DNA of 64,000 nucleotides from an uncultured Anaeromusa sp. Lineage in GTDB: Bacteria; Bacillota; Negativicutes; Anaeromusales; Anaeromusaceae. Position numbers and translations under genes: made by a program. Positions 52,734-61,276 of the stretch are shown here, in pieces. The notes below the pieces were generated by a model. That model was not told the origin of the DNA. It did not search any database and worked only from the letters and a program-made list of their open reading frames with translations. Every line of letters starts with the position of its first letter. Within the stretch, counting starts at the first letter, position 1. The DNA lies in the NCBI RefSeq assembly GCF_963676855.1, contig NZ_OY781460.1, positions 1,527,520 through 1,591,519 of the forward strand, read 5' to 3'.

Positions 52734-53744
52734 ATGAAAAAAATTATTGTAACAGGTGGCGCTGGCTTTATTGGCGGCAATTTTGTACACTATATGTTGA
52801 AAAAATATCCGCAGTACCAAATAGTTTGTTTAGATGCGCTGACTTACGCTGGCAACTTGGAGACGCTGGCTTCCATTGTTGAACATAAAAAATTCAAATT
52901 TGTCAAATTGGATATTGCAGACCGTGACGGGGTCTATAAATTATTCGAAGCTGAAAAACCGGACGCGGTGGTGAATTTTGCAGCGGAAAGCCATGTGGAT
53001 CGCTCCATTGAGCAGCCGGATGTGTTTTTGCGAACCAATGTGCTGGGTACGGGCGTGCTTTTGGATGCATGCCGTCAATATGGGGTTGAGCGATACCATC
53101 AGGTATCGACTGACGAAGTGTATGGCGACTTGCCTTTGGATCGGACCGATCTGTTTTTTACCGAAGAAACGCCGCTTCATACGTCAAGCCCGTACTCGGC
53201 TTCTAAAGCAGCGGCAGACTTGTTGGTACTTGCCTATTACCGGACATTTAAACTGCCAGTGACCATTTCTCGTTGCTCCAATAATTATGGGCCGTATCAT
53301 TTTCCGGAAAAACTAATTCCCTTGATGATTACCAATGCGATAAACGATAAAGCGCTGCCAGTGTATAGCAAAGGCGAGAATGTACGAGATTGGCTTTATG
53401 TGGAAGATCATTGTTCGGCAATTGATTTGATTTTGCACAAGGGGAAACTGGGCGAAGTATACAATGTGGGCGGCCATAACGAACGGACAAATCTCGAAGT
53501 CGTGAAAACCATTTTGCGCGAGCTAGGAAAAAGCGAAGAGCTAATCCAATATGTGGTGGATCGTCCTGGCCATGACCAGCGGTATGCCATTGATCCAGCT
53601 AAAATCGAAAAAGAGCTTGGTTGGAAGCCAGCAACGAAGTTTGATCAAGGAATTAAGCAAACGATTCAATGGTATATGGAACATCGTAAGTGGTGGGAGC
53701 ATGTTTTGAGCGGTGAGTATCAAAGTTATCGTTTGTCCATATAG
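52734..53744 (+). CDS. rfbB: dTDP-glucose 4,6-dehydratase
   Basis: 336 residues. KIIVTGGAGFIGGNFVHYML, NFAAESHVDRSIEQP, VSTDEVYGDL and SPYSASKAAADLLVLAYYRT are RmlB hallmarks; SRCSNNYGPYHFPEKLIPLM is diagnostic. Second step of dTDP-L-rhamnose synthesis. GGTGGG lies upstream of ATG. Confidence 0.96.
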   Translation: MKKIIVTGGAGFIGGNFVHYMLKKYPQYQIVCLDALTYAGNLETLASIVEHKKFKFVKLDIADRDGVYKLFEAEKPDAVVNFAAESHVDRSIEQPDVFLRTNVLGTGVLLDACRQYGVERYHQVSTDEVYGDLPLDRTDLFFTEETPLHTSSPYSASKAAADLLVLAYYRTFKLPVTISRCSNNYGPYHFPEKLIPLMITNAINDKALPVYSKGENVRDWLYVEDHCSAIDLILHKGKLGEVYNVGGHNERTNLEVVKTILRELGKSEELIQYVVDRPGHDQRYAIDPAKIEKELGWKPATKFDQGIKQTIQWYMEHRKWWEHVLSGEYQSYRLSI

Positions 53745-53793
53745 TTCATTTCATTCTCTTGGAGCGTGAACAAAAAAGTGGGGGCTGTTTAGA

Positions 53794-54636
53794 ATGAAGG
53801 TATTGGTAACCGGCGCTGGTGGACAGCTTGGGTATGACGTAGTAAAGCAGCTGCAGGCGCGCCTTATCGAATGCAAAGGCGTTGATTTGACTGATTTCGA
53901 TATTACAAATGCGCAGGCGACGGGGGCGTATATAAAAGAATATAGACCGGACGTTGTAATTCACTGTTCGGCGTATACAGCAGTGGATAAAGCTGAAGAG
54001 GAACCGGAAAAGTGCTGGGACGTTAACGTAGAGGGTACTGAAAATATAGCCAAGGTATGCCGTGACATTGATGCAAAAATGATCTATATTAGCACGGACT
54101 ATGTATTTCCAGGGACGGGAGAGCATTTCCACGAAGTGGATGATGAAACCGGCCCTTTAAGTATTTACGGAAAAACAAAGCTTGCTGGTGAAGAGGCTGT
54201 GCAGAAATGGCTGCAGAAGTATTATATTGTGAGGATCTCTTGGATTTTTGGGAAAAACGGCAATAATTTCGTGGAGACGATGCTGCGTTTGGGACGAGAA
54301 CGAGAAGAGCTCAGTGTGGTCTGTGATCAAATCGGTTCTCCGACCTATACCGCTGACTTAGCTCCGTTATTGTGCGATATGGCGGCGTCAGATAAATATG
54401 GAATCTATCATGCGACCAATGAAGGTATATGTTCTTGGGCGGAGTTTGCGGAAGAGATCTTTAAGTTAGCAGGTATGAAGACACGCGTGAAGCCAATTAC
54501 AACAGCAGAATATCCTACCAAAGCTAAACGTCCATTTAATTCGAGGCTAAGTAAAAAATGTTTGGACGAATCCAACCTGTCACGGTTGCCGATATGGCAG
54601 GATGCGCTGCAGCGTTACTTAAAAGAGGGGTTTTGA
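53794..54636 (+). CDS. rfbD: dTDP-4-dehydrorhamnose reductase
   Basis: 280 residues. KVLVTGAGGQLGYDVVKQLQ, VIHCSAYTAVDKAEEEPEKC, YISTDYVFPGTGEHFHEVDD and YGKTKLAGEEAVQK define RmlD. It reduces the 4-keto group to give dTDP-L-rhamnose. It precedes rfbC by two bases, so the order is A-B-D-C. Confidence 0.95.
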   Translation: MKVLVTGAGGQLGYDVVKQLQARLIECKGVDLTDFDITNAQATGAYIKEYRPDVVIHCSAYTAVDKAEEEPEKCWDVNVEGTENIAKVCRDIDAKMIYISTDYVFPGTGEHFHEVDDETGPLSIYGKTKLAGEEAVQKWLQKYYIVRISWIFGKNGNNFVETMLRLGREREELSVVCDQIGSPTYTADLAPLLCDMAASDKYGIYHATNEGICSWAEFAEEIFKLAGMKTRVKPITTAEYPTKAKRPFNSRLSKKCLDESNLSRLPIWQDALQRYLKEGF

Positions 54637-54638
54637 AG

Positions 54639-55205
54639 ATGAACGTTGTAGAAACAAAATTGCCGGGAGTATTTATTATAGAACCTAAAGTTTTTGGAGA
54701 TCATAGAGGCTTTTTTTACGAGTCTTGGCAGAAAAAGCGCTATGAAGACTGCGGGATTACAGGTGAATTTGTGCAGGATAATGTATCGTATTCCCGGAAA
54801 GGTGTATTGAGAGGTCTTCATTTTCAAAATCCCAATGGCCAGGGAAAACTCGTATCTGTACTGCAAGGGGAAGTATTTGACGTGGCGGTTGATATTCGCG
54901 TGGGTTCGCCTACTTTTGGGCAGTGGGAAGGCGTGATTCTTTCAGGGGAAAATCATAAGCAGTTTTGGGTTCCTGCGGGCTTTGCGCATGGCTTTTGTGT
55001 ATTGAGCGAGACTGCTTATTTTACTTATAAATGCGATGCGCTGTATGAACCCGAATATGAAGGAAGCATTTTGTGGAATGATTCGGATATTGGAATTTCC
55101 TGGCCAATTCAAGATGTGAGTTTGTCGACAAAGGACGAAAGTGGAGTCTTGTTAAGAGACATGCCGAAAGAACGATTACCTCAATATACGGGATTATTAA
55201 AATGA
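54639..55205 (+). CDS. rfbC: dTDP-4-dehydrorhamnose 3,5-epimerase
   Basis: 188 residues from the ATG behind GAGGGG; an in-frame ATG 81 bases earlier lies within rfbD. VFIIEPKVFGDHRGFFYESW, KGVLRGLHFQNPNGQGKLVS and VPAGFAHGFCVLSETAYFTY are standard RmlC motifs with the catalytic His and Tyr. Full-length, unlike the cupin at 44620. Confidence 0.95.
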   Translation: MNVVETKLPGVFIIEPKVFGDHRGFFYESWQKKRYEDCGITGEFVQDNVSYSRKGVLRGLHFQNPNGQGKLVSVLQGEVFDVAVDIRVGSPTFGQWEGVILSGENHKQFWVPAGFAHGFCVLSETAYFTYKCDALYEPEYEGSILWNDSDIGISWPIQDVSLSTKDESGVLLRDMPKERLPQYTGLLK

Positions 55206-55236
55206 CCTGTCAACTAAAGGTTAAAGGAGCGCGGTT

Positions 55237-55908
55237 GTGGAAAAGAACCTATTGGGACTTTTGAAAAGAAATCCATTGAGAGCTATGAGCTTTTTTATGG
55301 GATGGATTTTTTCGTTGAAAAGTGTAGACAAAAAAAATAATGCTTTTCCTGTTGTTTTTGATACTCCGGGCCTGGGAATAAAAATAAATAAGCACAAAAA
55401 CGGAAAAATCATTATAAATGGGACTTTAATTATTGGAAAACGAGGAGCTAGAGAGCCATATGGAAATGTTGTAATAAATATGGCTGAAGATTCTACGCTC
55501 ATAATAAACGGAACGGTTTTTTTGGGAGCTAATGTTCACTTAGCGGTAGCTCCTGGTGCAAAATTAATATTAGGAAGCAAGGCAGATGGAAGCCTTACCA
55601 TAAACCGTGGAACTGAGATACTGGCTCATGAAGAGATAAGAATTGGTTCGGGGAGTATGTTGTCTTGGGATATATTGATCATGGATAGCAATGTTCATAC
55701 TATAGTGGGTGCACAGAACCATAAACCTATAATTATACATGAAAATGTGTGGATTGGTTGCAGAGCTACCATATTAAAGGGAGTTGAGCTGGCAACTGGT
55801 TCAGTGGTGAGTGCTAGCGCTGTTGTTGTTAAGTCTGTGCCGGTGAGGTCGGTTGTGGCGGGAAATCCTGCGCGAATTGTCAAGGAGAATATTTCCTGGG
55901 CGGAGTAA
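55237..55908 (+). CDS. Hexapeptide-repeat acyltransferase
   Basis: 223 residues from GTG with AAAGGAG 9 bases upstream. A ~60-residue N-terminal region of unknown kind is followed by beta-helix turns (INMAEDSTLIINGTVFLGAN, HENVWIGCRATILKGVELAT) and a capping VAGNPARIVKEN. ILIMDSNVHTIVG carries the likely catalytic His. Third stand-alone glycan acyltransferase of the locus; substrate unknown. Confidence 0.8.
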   Translation: MEKNLLGLLKRNPLRAMSFFMGWIFSLKSVDKKNNAFPVVFDTPGLGIKINKHKNGKIIINGTLIIGKRGAREPYGNVVINMAEDSTLIINGTVFLGANVHLAVAPGAKLILGSKADGSLTINRGTEILAHEEIRIGSGSMLSWDILIMDSNVHTIVGAQNHKPIIIHENVWIGCRATILKGVELATGSVVSASAVVVKSVPVRSVVAGNPARIVKENISWAE

Positions 55909-56012
55909 AAGAGGTTGGCTGGAAGAGATGAAAAGCATTTGTGTAAAGAGAATAGATAAATTCATGAATGAGAAATATAAGACGAGAAACATAAACAAAG
56001 GAGAATATTAAA

Positions 56013-56789
56013 ATGAGGATTTTTCATAAAACGGAGAAAAAAATTCGAATGGGATGGAAAGCTGGTTCGCTGTCTTTTATGTTGAATTGTTTAAAAGAAC
56101 CTTCTGAGGTTTTTTCGTTTAATTTTGAGGGGCATGAGATCTTTTATAGATCGAATACATATGATATTGATGTTATCAACGAAATATTTTTTCGCAAAGG
56201 TACCAGAGGTGAATATTACATTGACTACAAGGGAGAAGAACCAAGCGTAATTTTTGATATTGGGGGGAATATAGGGCTTGCGGCAGTATACTTTGCCAAG
56301 CTTTTTCCCAATGCTCAAGTATACACATTTGAACCTGTAAGTGAGAATTTTGAGCTGTTGAAGAAAAATATCAAGTCTTTTAAAAATATAAAAGCATTCA
56401 ATTTTGGACTTGGCCGTGAAGACGGAGAATTTCCTATCTATTCCAACGTGGATCATAAAAATAAAGGCGGCTTTAGTCTGCATCAAATTAGTGAACATGA
56501 GGAAGAAGTATATTGTAGTGTTAAAATTGCTTCCGTGGATAAATTTGTAAAAGAAAACGATATAAAGAAAATTGATCTGATAAAAATAGATACAGAAGGG
56601 GCCGAATACGAAATATTGACATCTGTTCTTGTGGACATAATGAGAAATGTTAAGTGGATAACTGGTGAACTGCATGGAAATAGAGATGAAGAATTGCTGG
56701 AATATTTATCTCTATGGTTTTCTGCAGGTTATAAAAACAAAAATCAAACAGGTCCTAATCATAATTTTCTAGCGATAAAAAAGAACTAA
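56013..56789 (+). CDS. FkbM-family SAM-dependent methyltransferase
   Basis: 258 residues. VIFDIGGNIGLAAVYFAKLF is the SAM-binding loop, YTFEPVSENFELLKKNI the FkbM 'EP' motif, and KIDLIKIDTEGAEYEIL the second conserved block. These enzymes O-methylate sugars or other hydroxyls. Being last in the glycan locus, it may cap or decorate the repeat. A strong terminator follows. Confidence 0.87.
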   Translation: MRIFHKTEKKIRMGWKAGSLSFMLNCLKEPSEVFSFNFEGHEIFYRSNTYDIDVINEIFFRKGTRGEYYIDYKGEEPSVIFDIGGNIGLAAVYFAKLFPNAQVYTFEPVSENFELLKKNIKSFKNIKAFNFGLGREDGEFPIYSNVDHKNKGGFSLHQISEHEEEVYCSVKIASVDKFVKENDIKKIDLIKIDTEGAEYEILTSVLVDIMRNVKWITGELHGNRDEELLEYLSLWFSAGYKNKNQTGPNHNFLAIKKN

Positions 56790-56835
56790 AAGTACAAATG
56801 GTAAATCAAAAGAGTGCAATAGCAGATAAGATTCG

Positions 56836-56870
56836 AAAAAAGCCGGAAGAGGAATCCTCCGGCTTTTTTG
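56836..56870 (+). terminator. Rho-independent terminator closing the surface-glycan locus
   Basis: AAAAAAGCCGGA and TCCGGCTTTTTT form a perfect 12-bp stem around AGAGGAATCC; bidirectional because of the A- and T-runs. It separates the FkbM gene from galU. Confidence 0.93.
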
Positions 56871-56915
56871 CGAATATATATAGGCAAACTGACAAAAGGA
56901 ATGGTGTTTTAATAT

Positions 56916-57830
56916 ATGCAAAAGAAGATTCGCAAGGCTATTATTCCTGCGGCTGGTTTGGGGACACGCTTTTTACCAGCAACAAAAGCTCAGCCCAAAG
57001 AAATGCTGCCGATTGTGGACAAGCCAGCCATTCAGTTTATTGTGGAAGAGGCGATTGATTCTGGAATTGAGGAGATATTAATCATTACCGGACGCAACAA
57101 GCGTTCGATAGAAGATCATTTTGATCGCAATTTAGAATTAGAATACTCTTTAAAGGCTAGTGGAAAATATGACTTGTTGAGTTTGGTTCAAGAAATTTCT
57201 GAGGTAGATATTCATTATATTCGTCAGAAAGAAGCAAAAGGGTTGGGACATGCGGTACTTTGCGCCAGGCAATTTGTTGGGGATGAGCCCTTTGCAGTCA
57301 TGCTGGGCGATGATATCGTGGATGCGACAGTTCCTTGCTTGAAACAGTTGATCGAAGTCTATGAGGACTGCGGCGGGTCTGTGTTGGGGGTACAGGAGGT
57401 GCCGAAGCGGCAGGTAAGCCGCTATGGCATAGTGAAGCCGCAGGCCATAAAGGAACGCTTGTGGAAAGCCTTGGATTTAGTGGAAAAGCCAGCAGTAGAA
57501 GAAGCGCCTTCGCGGCTGGCAGTGCTGGGACGCTATGTGATTGAACCGGAGATTTTTGAGATTTTGGCGACAACGCCTCCAGGGGCAGGCGGAGAGATTC
57601 AGTTGACTGATGCCTTGCGTACACTGGGGAAGACTAGGCCGATTTATGCATACCAGTTTGAAGGGCGGCGCTATGATATTGGCGATAAACAAGGATTTTT
57701 AGAAGCTACCGTGGAGTATGCTTTGAAGCGTCCGGACTTGCGAGATGGCTTTTTGAAATATTTGTTGCATACATTAGGGCCTATACTGAACGGTGAGGAT
57801 GAAGACGGCGGAGAAAAGGCAGGAAACTGA
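56916..57830 (+). CDS. galU: UTP-glucose-1-phosphate uridylyltransferase
   Basis: 304 residues. [20 protein letters not shown] and [20 protein letters not shown] are the GalU signature; [11 protein letters not shown] holds the metal-binding Asp and [20 protein letters not shown] the C-terminus. Supplies UDP-glucose to the core and to galE just downstream. Composition is again GC-richer than the preceding locus. Confidence 0.95.
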   Translation: MQKKIRKAIIPAAGLGTRFLPATKAQPKEMLPIVDKPAIQFIVEEAIDSGIEEILIITGRNKRSIEDHFDRNLELEYSLKASGKYDLLSLVQEISEVDIHYIRQKEAKGLGHAVLCARQFVGDEPFAVMLGDDIVDATVPCLKQLIEVYEDCGGSVLGVQEVPKRQVSRYGIVKPQAIKERLWKALDLVEKPAVEEAPSRLAVLGRYVIEPEIFEILATTPPGAGGEIQLTDALRTLGKTRPIYAYQFEGRRYDIGDKQGFLEATVEYALKRPDLRDGFLKYLLHTLGPILNGEDEDGGEKAGN

Positions 57831-57831
57831 A

Positions 57832-58815
57832 ATGAAAGTACTGGTAACTGGCGGTGCCGGTTATATTGGGTCTCATGTGGTGCGGTCGCTTTTGCAGGCT
57901 GGACATACGGCGGTAGTGTACGATAATTTATCTACAGGGCATCGCCAAGCCGTAGCGGCGACTGTGCCTTTTTATGAGGAAGATATTCGTTCTACGGAGC
58001 GTTTGACGGAAGTTTTGCTGGTGGAACGTATTGAGGCGGTGTTGCATTTTGCCGCAGCCAGCTTGGTGGGGGAATCAATGCAAGAGCCTCAGAAGTATTA
58101 TGATAATAATGTGAACGGGACTCTTTCGTTGCTGACGGCTATGCGGCAAGCCCATGTAGAGAATTTGGTATTTTCTTCGACTGCCGCCGTCTATGGCGAA
58201 CCGGAAGAATGGCCAATATTGGAGTCGGCGCCTACTTGCCCGACGAACGTGTATGGACGGACGAAGCTGGTTATTGAAGGCATGCTCGCGGATTTTGCCG
58301 CCGCCTATGGTTTGCGCTATGTGTCGCTGCGGTATTTTAATGCTGCCGGTGCTTGGGGAGATGGAGGGATCGGCGAGGACCATGGCACGGAGACGCATTT
58401 GGTGCCGCTGATTTTAAAAACGGTATTGGGACAGCGCAAGGCGATTTCTATTTATGGAACTGATTATGAAACCGCAGACGGAACCTGCATTCGTGACTAC
58501 ATTCATGTCTGCGATTTGGCACAGGCGCATGTGCTGGCCTTAGAGCACTTGGGGCGCGGCAGAGAATGCCGAATTTATAACTTGGGCTCAGAACAAGGTT
58601 TTTCTGTGCGTCAGGTGATTGAAACGGCGAAGAAGGTGACGCAGCGGGAGTTTGCGGTGGAGGAAGCGGCGCGCCGCGCGGGGGACCCGGCGGTGCTGGT
58701 GGCGTCATCGGCCAAGATTCGCGAGGAACTTGGCTGGCTACCGCAGCGCAGTGAGCTGGAAATGATTGTTGGTGATGCGTGGCGGTGGCATAAAGCACAT
58801 CCACAGGGATATTAG
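57832..58815 (+). CDS. galE: UDP-glucose 4-epimerase
   Basis: 327 residues from the ATG one base after the galU stop (an in-frame ATG lies 39 bases upstream inside galU). KVLVTGGAGYIGSHVVRSLL, VYDNLSTGHRQAV, STAAVYGEPEEWPI and NVYGRTKLVIEGML (Tyr-x3-Lys) with YFNAAGAWGDG are GalE motifs. Interconverts UDP-glucose and UDP-galactose for glycan synthesis. Confidence 0.94.
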   Translation: MKVLVTGGAGYIGSHVVRSLLQAGHTAVVYDNLSTGHRQAVAATVPFYEEDIRSTERLTEVLLVERIEAVLHFAAASLVGESMQEPQKYYDNNVNGTLSLLTAMRQAHVENLVFSSTAAVYGEPEEWPILESAPTCPTNVYGRTKLVIEGMLADFAAAYGLRYVSLRYFNAAGAWGDGGIGEDHGTETHLVPLILKTVLGQRKAISIYGTDYETADGTCIRDYIHVCDLAQAHVLALEHLGRGRECRIYNLGSEQGFSVRQVIETAKKVTQREFAVEEAARRAGDPAVLVASSAKIREELGWLPQRSELEMIVGDAWRWHKAHPQGY

Positions 58816-58887
58816 AAATAGGGTTTGGACCCTTTCGGGGCGTTTTAAGCGTCAATGCGGTAAGCTTGCTGAGCTATACAAGGACAG

Positions 58888-58917
58888 AAAAAAGACTGCT
58901 TTCGCAGTCTTTTTTTA
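58888..58917 (+). terminator. Rho-independent terminator after galE
   Basis: AAAAAAGACTGC / GCAGTCTTTTTT perfect 12-bp stem with TTTC loop and a further T, 72 bases after the galE stop. Any pgi start upstream of it is therefore unlikely. Confidence 0.93.
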
Positions 58918-58985
58918 TTTGTTGCAGGAAAGATCTACGAAAATTTCGAATACATAACATAAGAAATAAGGAAAGGGTGAGGCTT

Positions 58986-60443
58986 TTGGCAGCAGTACTG
59001 ACATTGGCATCCGGTTTTTCTTTTGATTATACGCTTTTATATGGTGAGGGACGGGTGGAGAGCGCAGCGCTGGAGGCGTTACAAGAGCGTTTGCAAGCGG
59101 CGCATGAGGCGATAGGAGAGATGCGGCAAAGCGGCGTGGTGCGGGGGCATTTATCAAAGGACGGCACGCCGGAGAAGGTGTTGTTTTCGCAGCTACCCTT
59201 TGTGGCAGAGGGGCATTTAAATTCACCTTCGTCTTTGCAACGGCTAAAGGATTTTGGACAGCATGTGAAAGCCGATTTTGACGCGGTCATCTTTTTGGGC
59301 ATTGGTGGTTCTTATTTGGGGAATAAGGTGATCTTCGATTTGACCTGCGGCGAGTTCTGGAACCAGAAGCACAAGGAAGCTCGCGGCGGTTGGCCAAAGT
59401 TGTATTTTAGCGGCAATAACATTGATCCCCGGCGGACGCAAGGGTTATTGAAACAAGTGGATTACGACGCGCAGATGAAATCGGTTCATGGCGGCAGTGT
59501 GTATAAGGTAATGCTGGTGGTCATTTCTAAGTCCGGCTCGACACTGGACACGATGGCCTGCTTTATGACGGCGCTGGAAGAGCTGCGCGGCGTAGCTGGC
59601 GCGGAACTGGAAGTTGTGGCGGTGACTGATCCGGCCCAAGGGGCGCAGGCGACGCTTTTGGGCAAGCTGGCGGCAGAAGAAGGGTGGGAACGTTTTTCGG
59701 TACCGGACGGTATCGGTGGCCGATTCAGCATTTTTTCCGAAGTGGGCTTGGTGACGGCGGCATGCTGCGGCTTTGATATCGATGCCTTTTTGGCAGGGGC
59801 AAAAACGATGGATGAAGCCTGCCGGGGGGAAGACGTCTGGAACAATCCGGCGATGCTCAACGCAGCGTTGAAGTACTTGGCGGCGCAGGAATACGGGCGA
59901 ACGAGCGAGGTCTTCATGCCGTACAGCGACGATATGAAGTCGGTAGCGGAATGGTATGTGCAGCTTTTGGCGGAGTCGTTGGGCAAGCGCCAAAATCGCG
60001 AGGGCGAGACGGTGTATTACGGGCGGACGCCGATTGTGGCGGTGGGCACGACGGATATGCATGCCCAAACGCAGCAGCATCAGGATGGGCCAAAAGACAA
60101 GGTGCTTCAGTTTGTGCGGGTCGGGAACTGGGCGGAGGATCGGGTAATCCCGGATGTGTTTCCGCAGGTTCCGAAATTGGCGGCTATGGCTGGCGTTACG
60201 ATGGGTCAGGCGTTGGAAGCGGCACGGCAGGCCAATGCTGAGGCTTTGGCGGCGGACGGACGCTTTAGCGCGGTCTTTACGTTGCCGGAACTCAATGCCT
60301 ACCATATTGGAGAACTGCTGTACTTGTTGGCTCTGTCTGTGGCCTATGAGGGCGAACTGGCGAACGTGGATGCCTTCGATCAGCCGGGCGTAGAAGGATA
60401 TAAACGCCTGCTGGGGCCAAAACTCCAGGAACTGAAGGGGTAA
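58986..60443 (+). CDS. pgi: Glucose-6-phosphate isomerase
   Basis: About 485 residues. FLGIGGSYLGNKVIFDL and VVISKSGSTLDTMACF are the two SIS phosphate loops, GIGGRFSIFSEVGLVTAACC is PGI signature 1, TQQHQDGPKDK contains active-site residues and DAFDQPGVEGYKRLLG is signature 2. It links fructose-6-phosphate (also the legionaminic precursor) with glucose-6-phosphate. The TTG at 58986, 8 bases after GAAAGGG, is preferred; an in-frame GTG at 58977 is possible. The nearest upstream ATG (58866) lies before the terminator. Confidence 0.93.
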   Translation: MAAVLTLASGFSFDYTLLYGEGRVESAALEALQERLQAAHEAIGEMRQSGVVRGHLSKDGTPEKVLFSQLPFVAEGHLNSPSSLQRLKDFGQHVKADFDAVIFLGIGGSYLGNKVIFDLTCGEFWNQKHKEARGGWPKLYFSGNNIDPRRTQGLLKQVDYDAQMKSVHGGSVYKVMLVVISKSGSTLDTMACFMTALEELRGVAGAELEVVAVTDPAQGAQATLLGKLAAEEGWERFSVPDGIGGRFSIFSEVGLVTAACCGFDIDAFLAGAKTMDEACRGEDVWNNPAMLNAALKYLAAQEYGRTSEVFMPYSDDMKSVAEWYVQLLAESLGKRQNREGETVYYGRTPIVAVGTTDMHAQTQQHQDGPKDKVLQFVRVGNWAEDRVIPDVFPQVPKLAAMAGVTMGQALEAARQANAEALAADGRFSAVFTLPELNAYHIGELLYLLALSVAYEGELANVDAFDQPGVEGYKRLLGPKLQELKG

Positions 60444-60450
60444 CGATATT

Positions 60451-60480
60451 TTAACAGGAGTAGAGTGAGTAGAGGGAGGG
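60451..60480 (+). repeat. GA-rich dispersed repeat, copy h
   Basis: TTAACAGGAGTAGAGTGAGT followed by AGAGGGAGGG, then CTGCGAAGAA. Starts 7 bases after the pgi stop. Left outer boundary of the spacer that holds the GxxExxY gene. Confidence 0.8.
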
Positions 60481-60586
60481 CTGCGAAGAACGGCATTATA
60501 TTAGGGTCTAGATATGATGTTACGTGCCTAAAAAAGCAAGAAGCGAAGCGTTGAGTTTAGCAGGATCGATGCGGGTTCAATCTTTT

Positions 60587-60619
60587 AACAAGAGCAGAGG
60601 GAGTAAAGCGAGGGCACGA
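60587..60619 (+). repeat. GA-rich dispersed repeat, copy i
   Basis: TTAACAAGAGCAGAGGGAGT followed by AAAGCGAGGGCAC, then GAAAGAGAAAA. Second copy in the same orientation, 38 bases before the GxxExxY start codon. Confidence 0.75.
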
Positions 60620-60656
60620 AAGAGAAAATCAATTAAGCGTGAATCGAGGTGTTACG

Positions 60657-61043
60657 ATGGTTTTGGATCAGCTTCGTGGCAAGGTGATTAGCGCAGCAAT
60701 GGAAGTTCATTCTACATTAGGGCCTGGCTATTTAGAATCAGTGTATGAACAGGCGCTGGCTGTGGAACTAGAAAAAAGGAAAATAAACTATTCACGGCAA
60801 CGTACATTTCAAGTTGCATATAAGGGAACCAGTGTTGGAGAAGGACGACTTGACCTTTTAGTCGAGAATTGTTTGGTTGTGGAGCTGAAAACGGTAGAGT
60901 CTCTGCAGCCAATACATGTTTCTCAAGTGATTTCCTATTTGAAGGCATTGGATTTACCAGAGGCGCTTTTGATTAATTTCCGCGTGCATAGCTTAAAGTC
61001 TGGCATTCGCAAGGTTGTGCATCCAAATTTGATGCATAACTAG
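60657..61043 (+). CDS. GxxExxY family protein (PD-(D/E)xK-like)
   Basis: 128 residues from ATG 60657 (GAGGTG 5 bases upstream; an in-frame GTG at 60639 is possible). Gly24-x2-Glu27-x2-Tyr30 (GYLESVY) is the family-naming motif after AAMEVHSTLGPG. Asp66 (GRLDLLVEN) and Glu76-Leu-Lys78 (VVELKTVE) fit a PD-(D/E)xK nuclease-like core. HVSQVISYLKAL and LLINFRV complete the fold. Cellular function of the family is not established. The gene stands alone, bracketed by two + and two - copies of the dispersed repeat. Confidence 0.88.
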   Translation: MVLDQLRGKVISAAMEVHSTLGPGYLESVYEQALAVELEKRKINYSRQRTFQVAYKGTSVGEGRLDLLVENCLVVELKTVESLQPIHVSQVISYLKALDLPEALLINFRVHSLKSGIRKVVHPNLMHN

Positions 61044-61061
61044 TCGTAATTTAATAGATAT

Positions 61062-61097
61062 TCGTACCCTTCCTTTGCTCTCTCTGCGCATGTTCAA
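61062..61097 (-). repeat. GA-rich dispersed repeat, copy j (CT orientation)
   Basis: TCGTACCCTTCCTTTGCTCT followed by CTCTGCGCATGTTCAA, 18 bases after the GxxExxY stop. Inverted partner of copies h and i. Confidence 0.75.
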
Positions 61098-61227
61098 TGA
61101 AAATAATGGAAAGAAGCGGTTGTTAAGTTTAATAAGCGTAAATAGCGACGCGGAGATATAGTTTCTATTGGAAGTCTGTTTGACTTTGAGGGAATTTGTG
61201 GTTGTTCAGTCCTAAATAAATGGACCG

Positions 61228-61261
61228 TGCCCTCCCTCTACTCCCTTTACTCATGTTCAAT
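61228..61261 (-). repeat. GA-rich dispersed repeat, copy k (CT orientation)
   Basis: GTGCCCTCCCTCTACTCCCT followed by TTACTCATGTTCAA, ending 15 bases before the PilP-like start. Outer right boundary of the GxxExxY spacer. Confidence 0.8.
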
Positions 61262-61276
61262 AAAAAAAGGAAGAAG

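Noticed and set aside
55928-56011. 27-codon Lys/Arg-rich open frame just before the FkbM gene (start after GGAAGAG, stop 2 bases before the next ATG)
   Set aside because: It could be a leader peptide, but it has no homology or attenuator structure that I can see; too short to support.
56798-57058. 86-codon open frame across the terminator and the start of galU
   Set aside because: It runs through the terminator hairpin and is out of frame with galU, which has full homology; no domain.
57909-57916. GGCGGTAG match to the ops element of RfaH-controlled operons
   Set aside because: It lies inside galE coding sequence with no JUMPstart context and not in a leader region.
59445-60305. 286-codon antisense open frame inside pgi
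   Set aside because: A product of GC-rich codon bias opposite a highly conserved enzyme; low-complexity Arg/His-rich translation, no ribosome-binding site.
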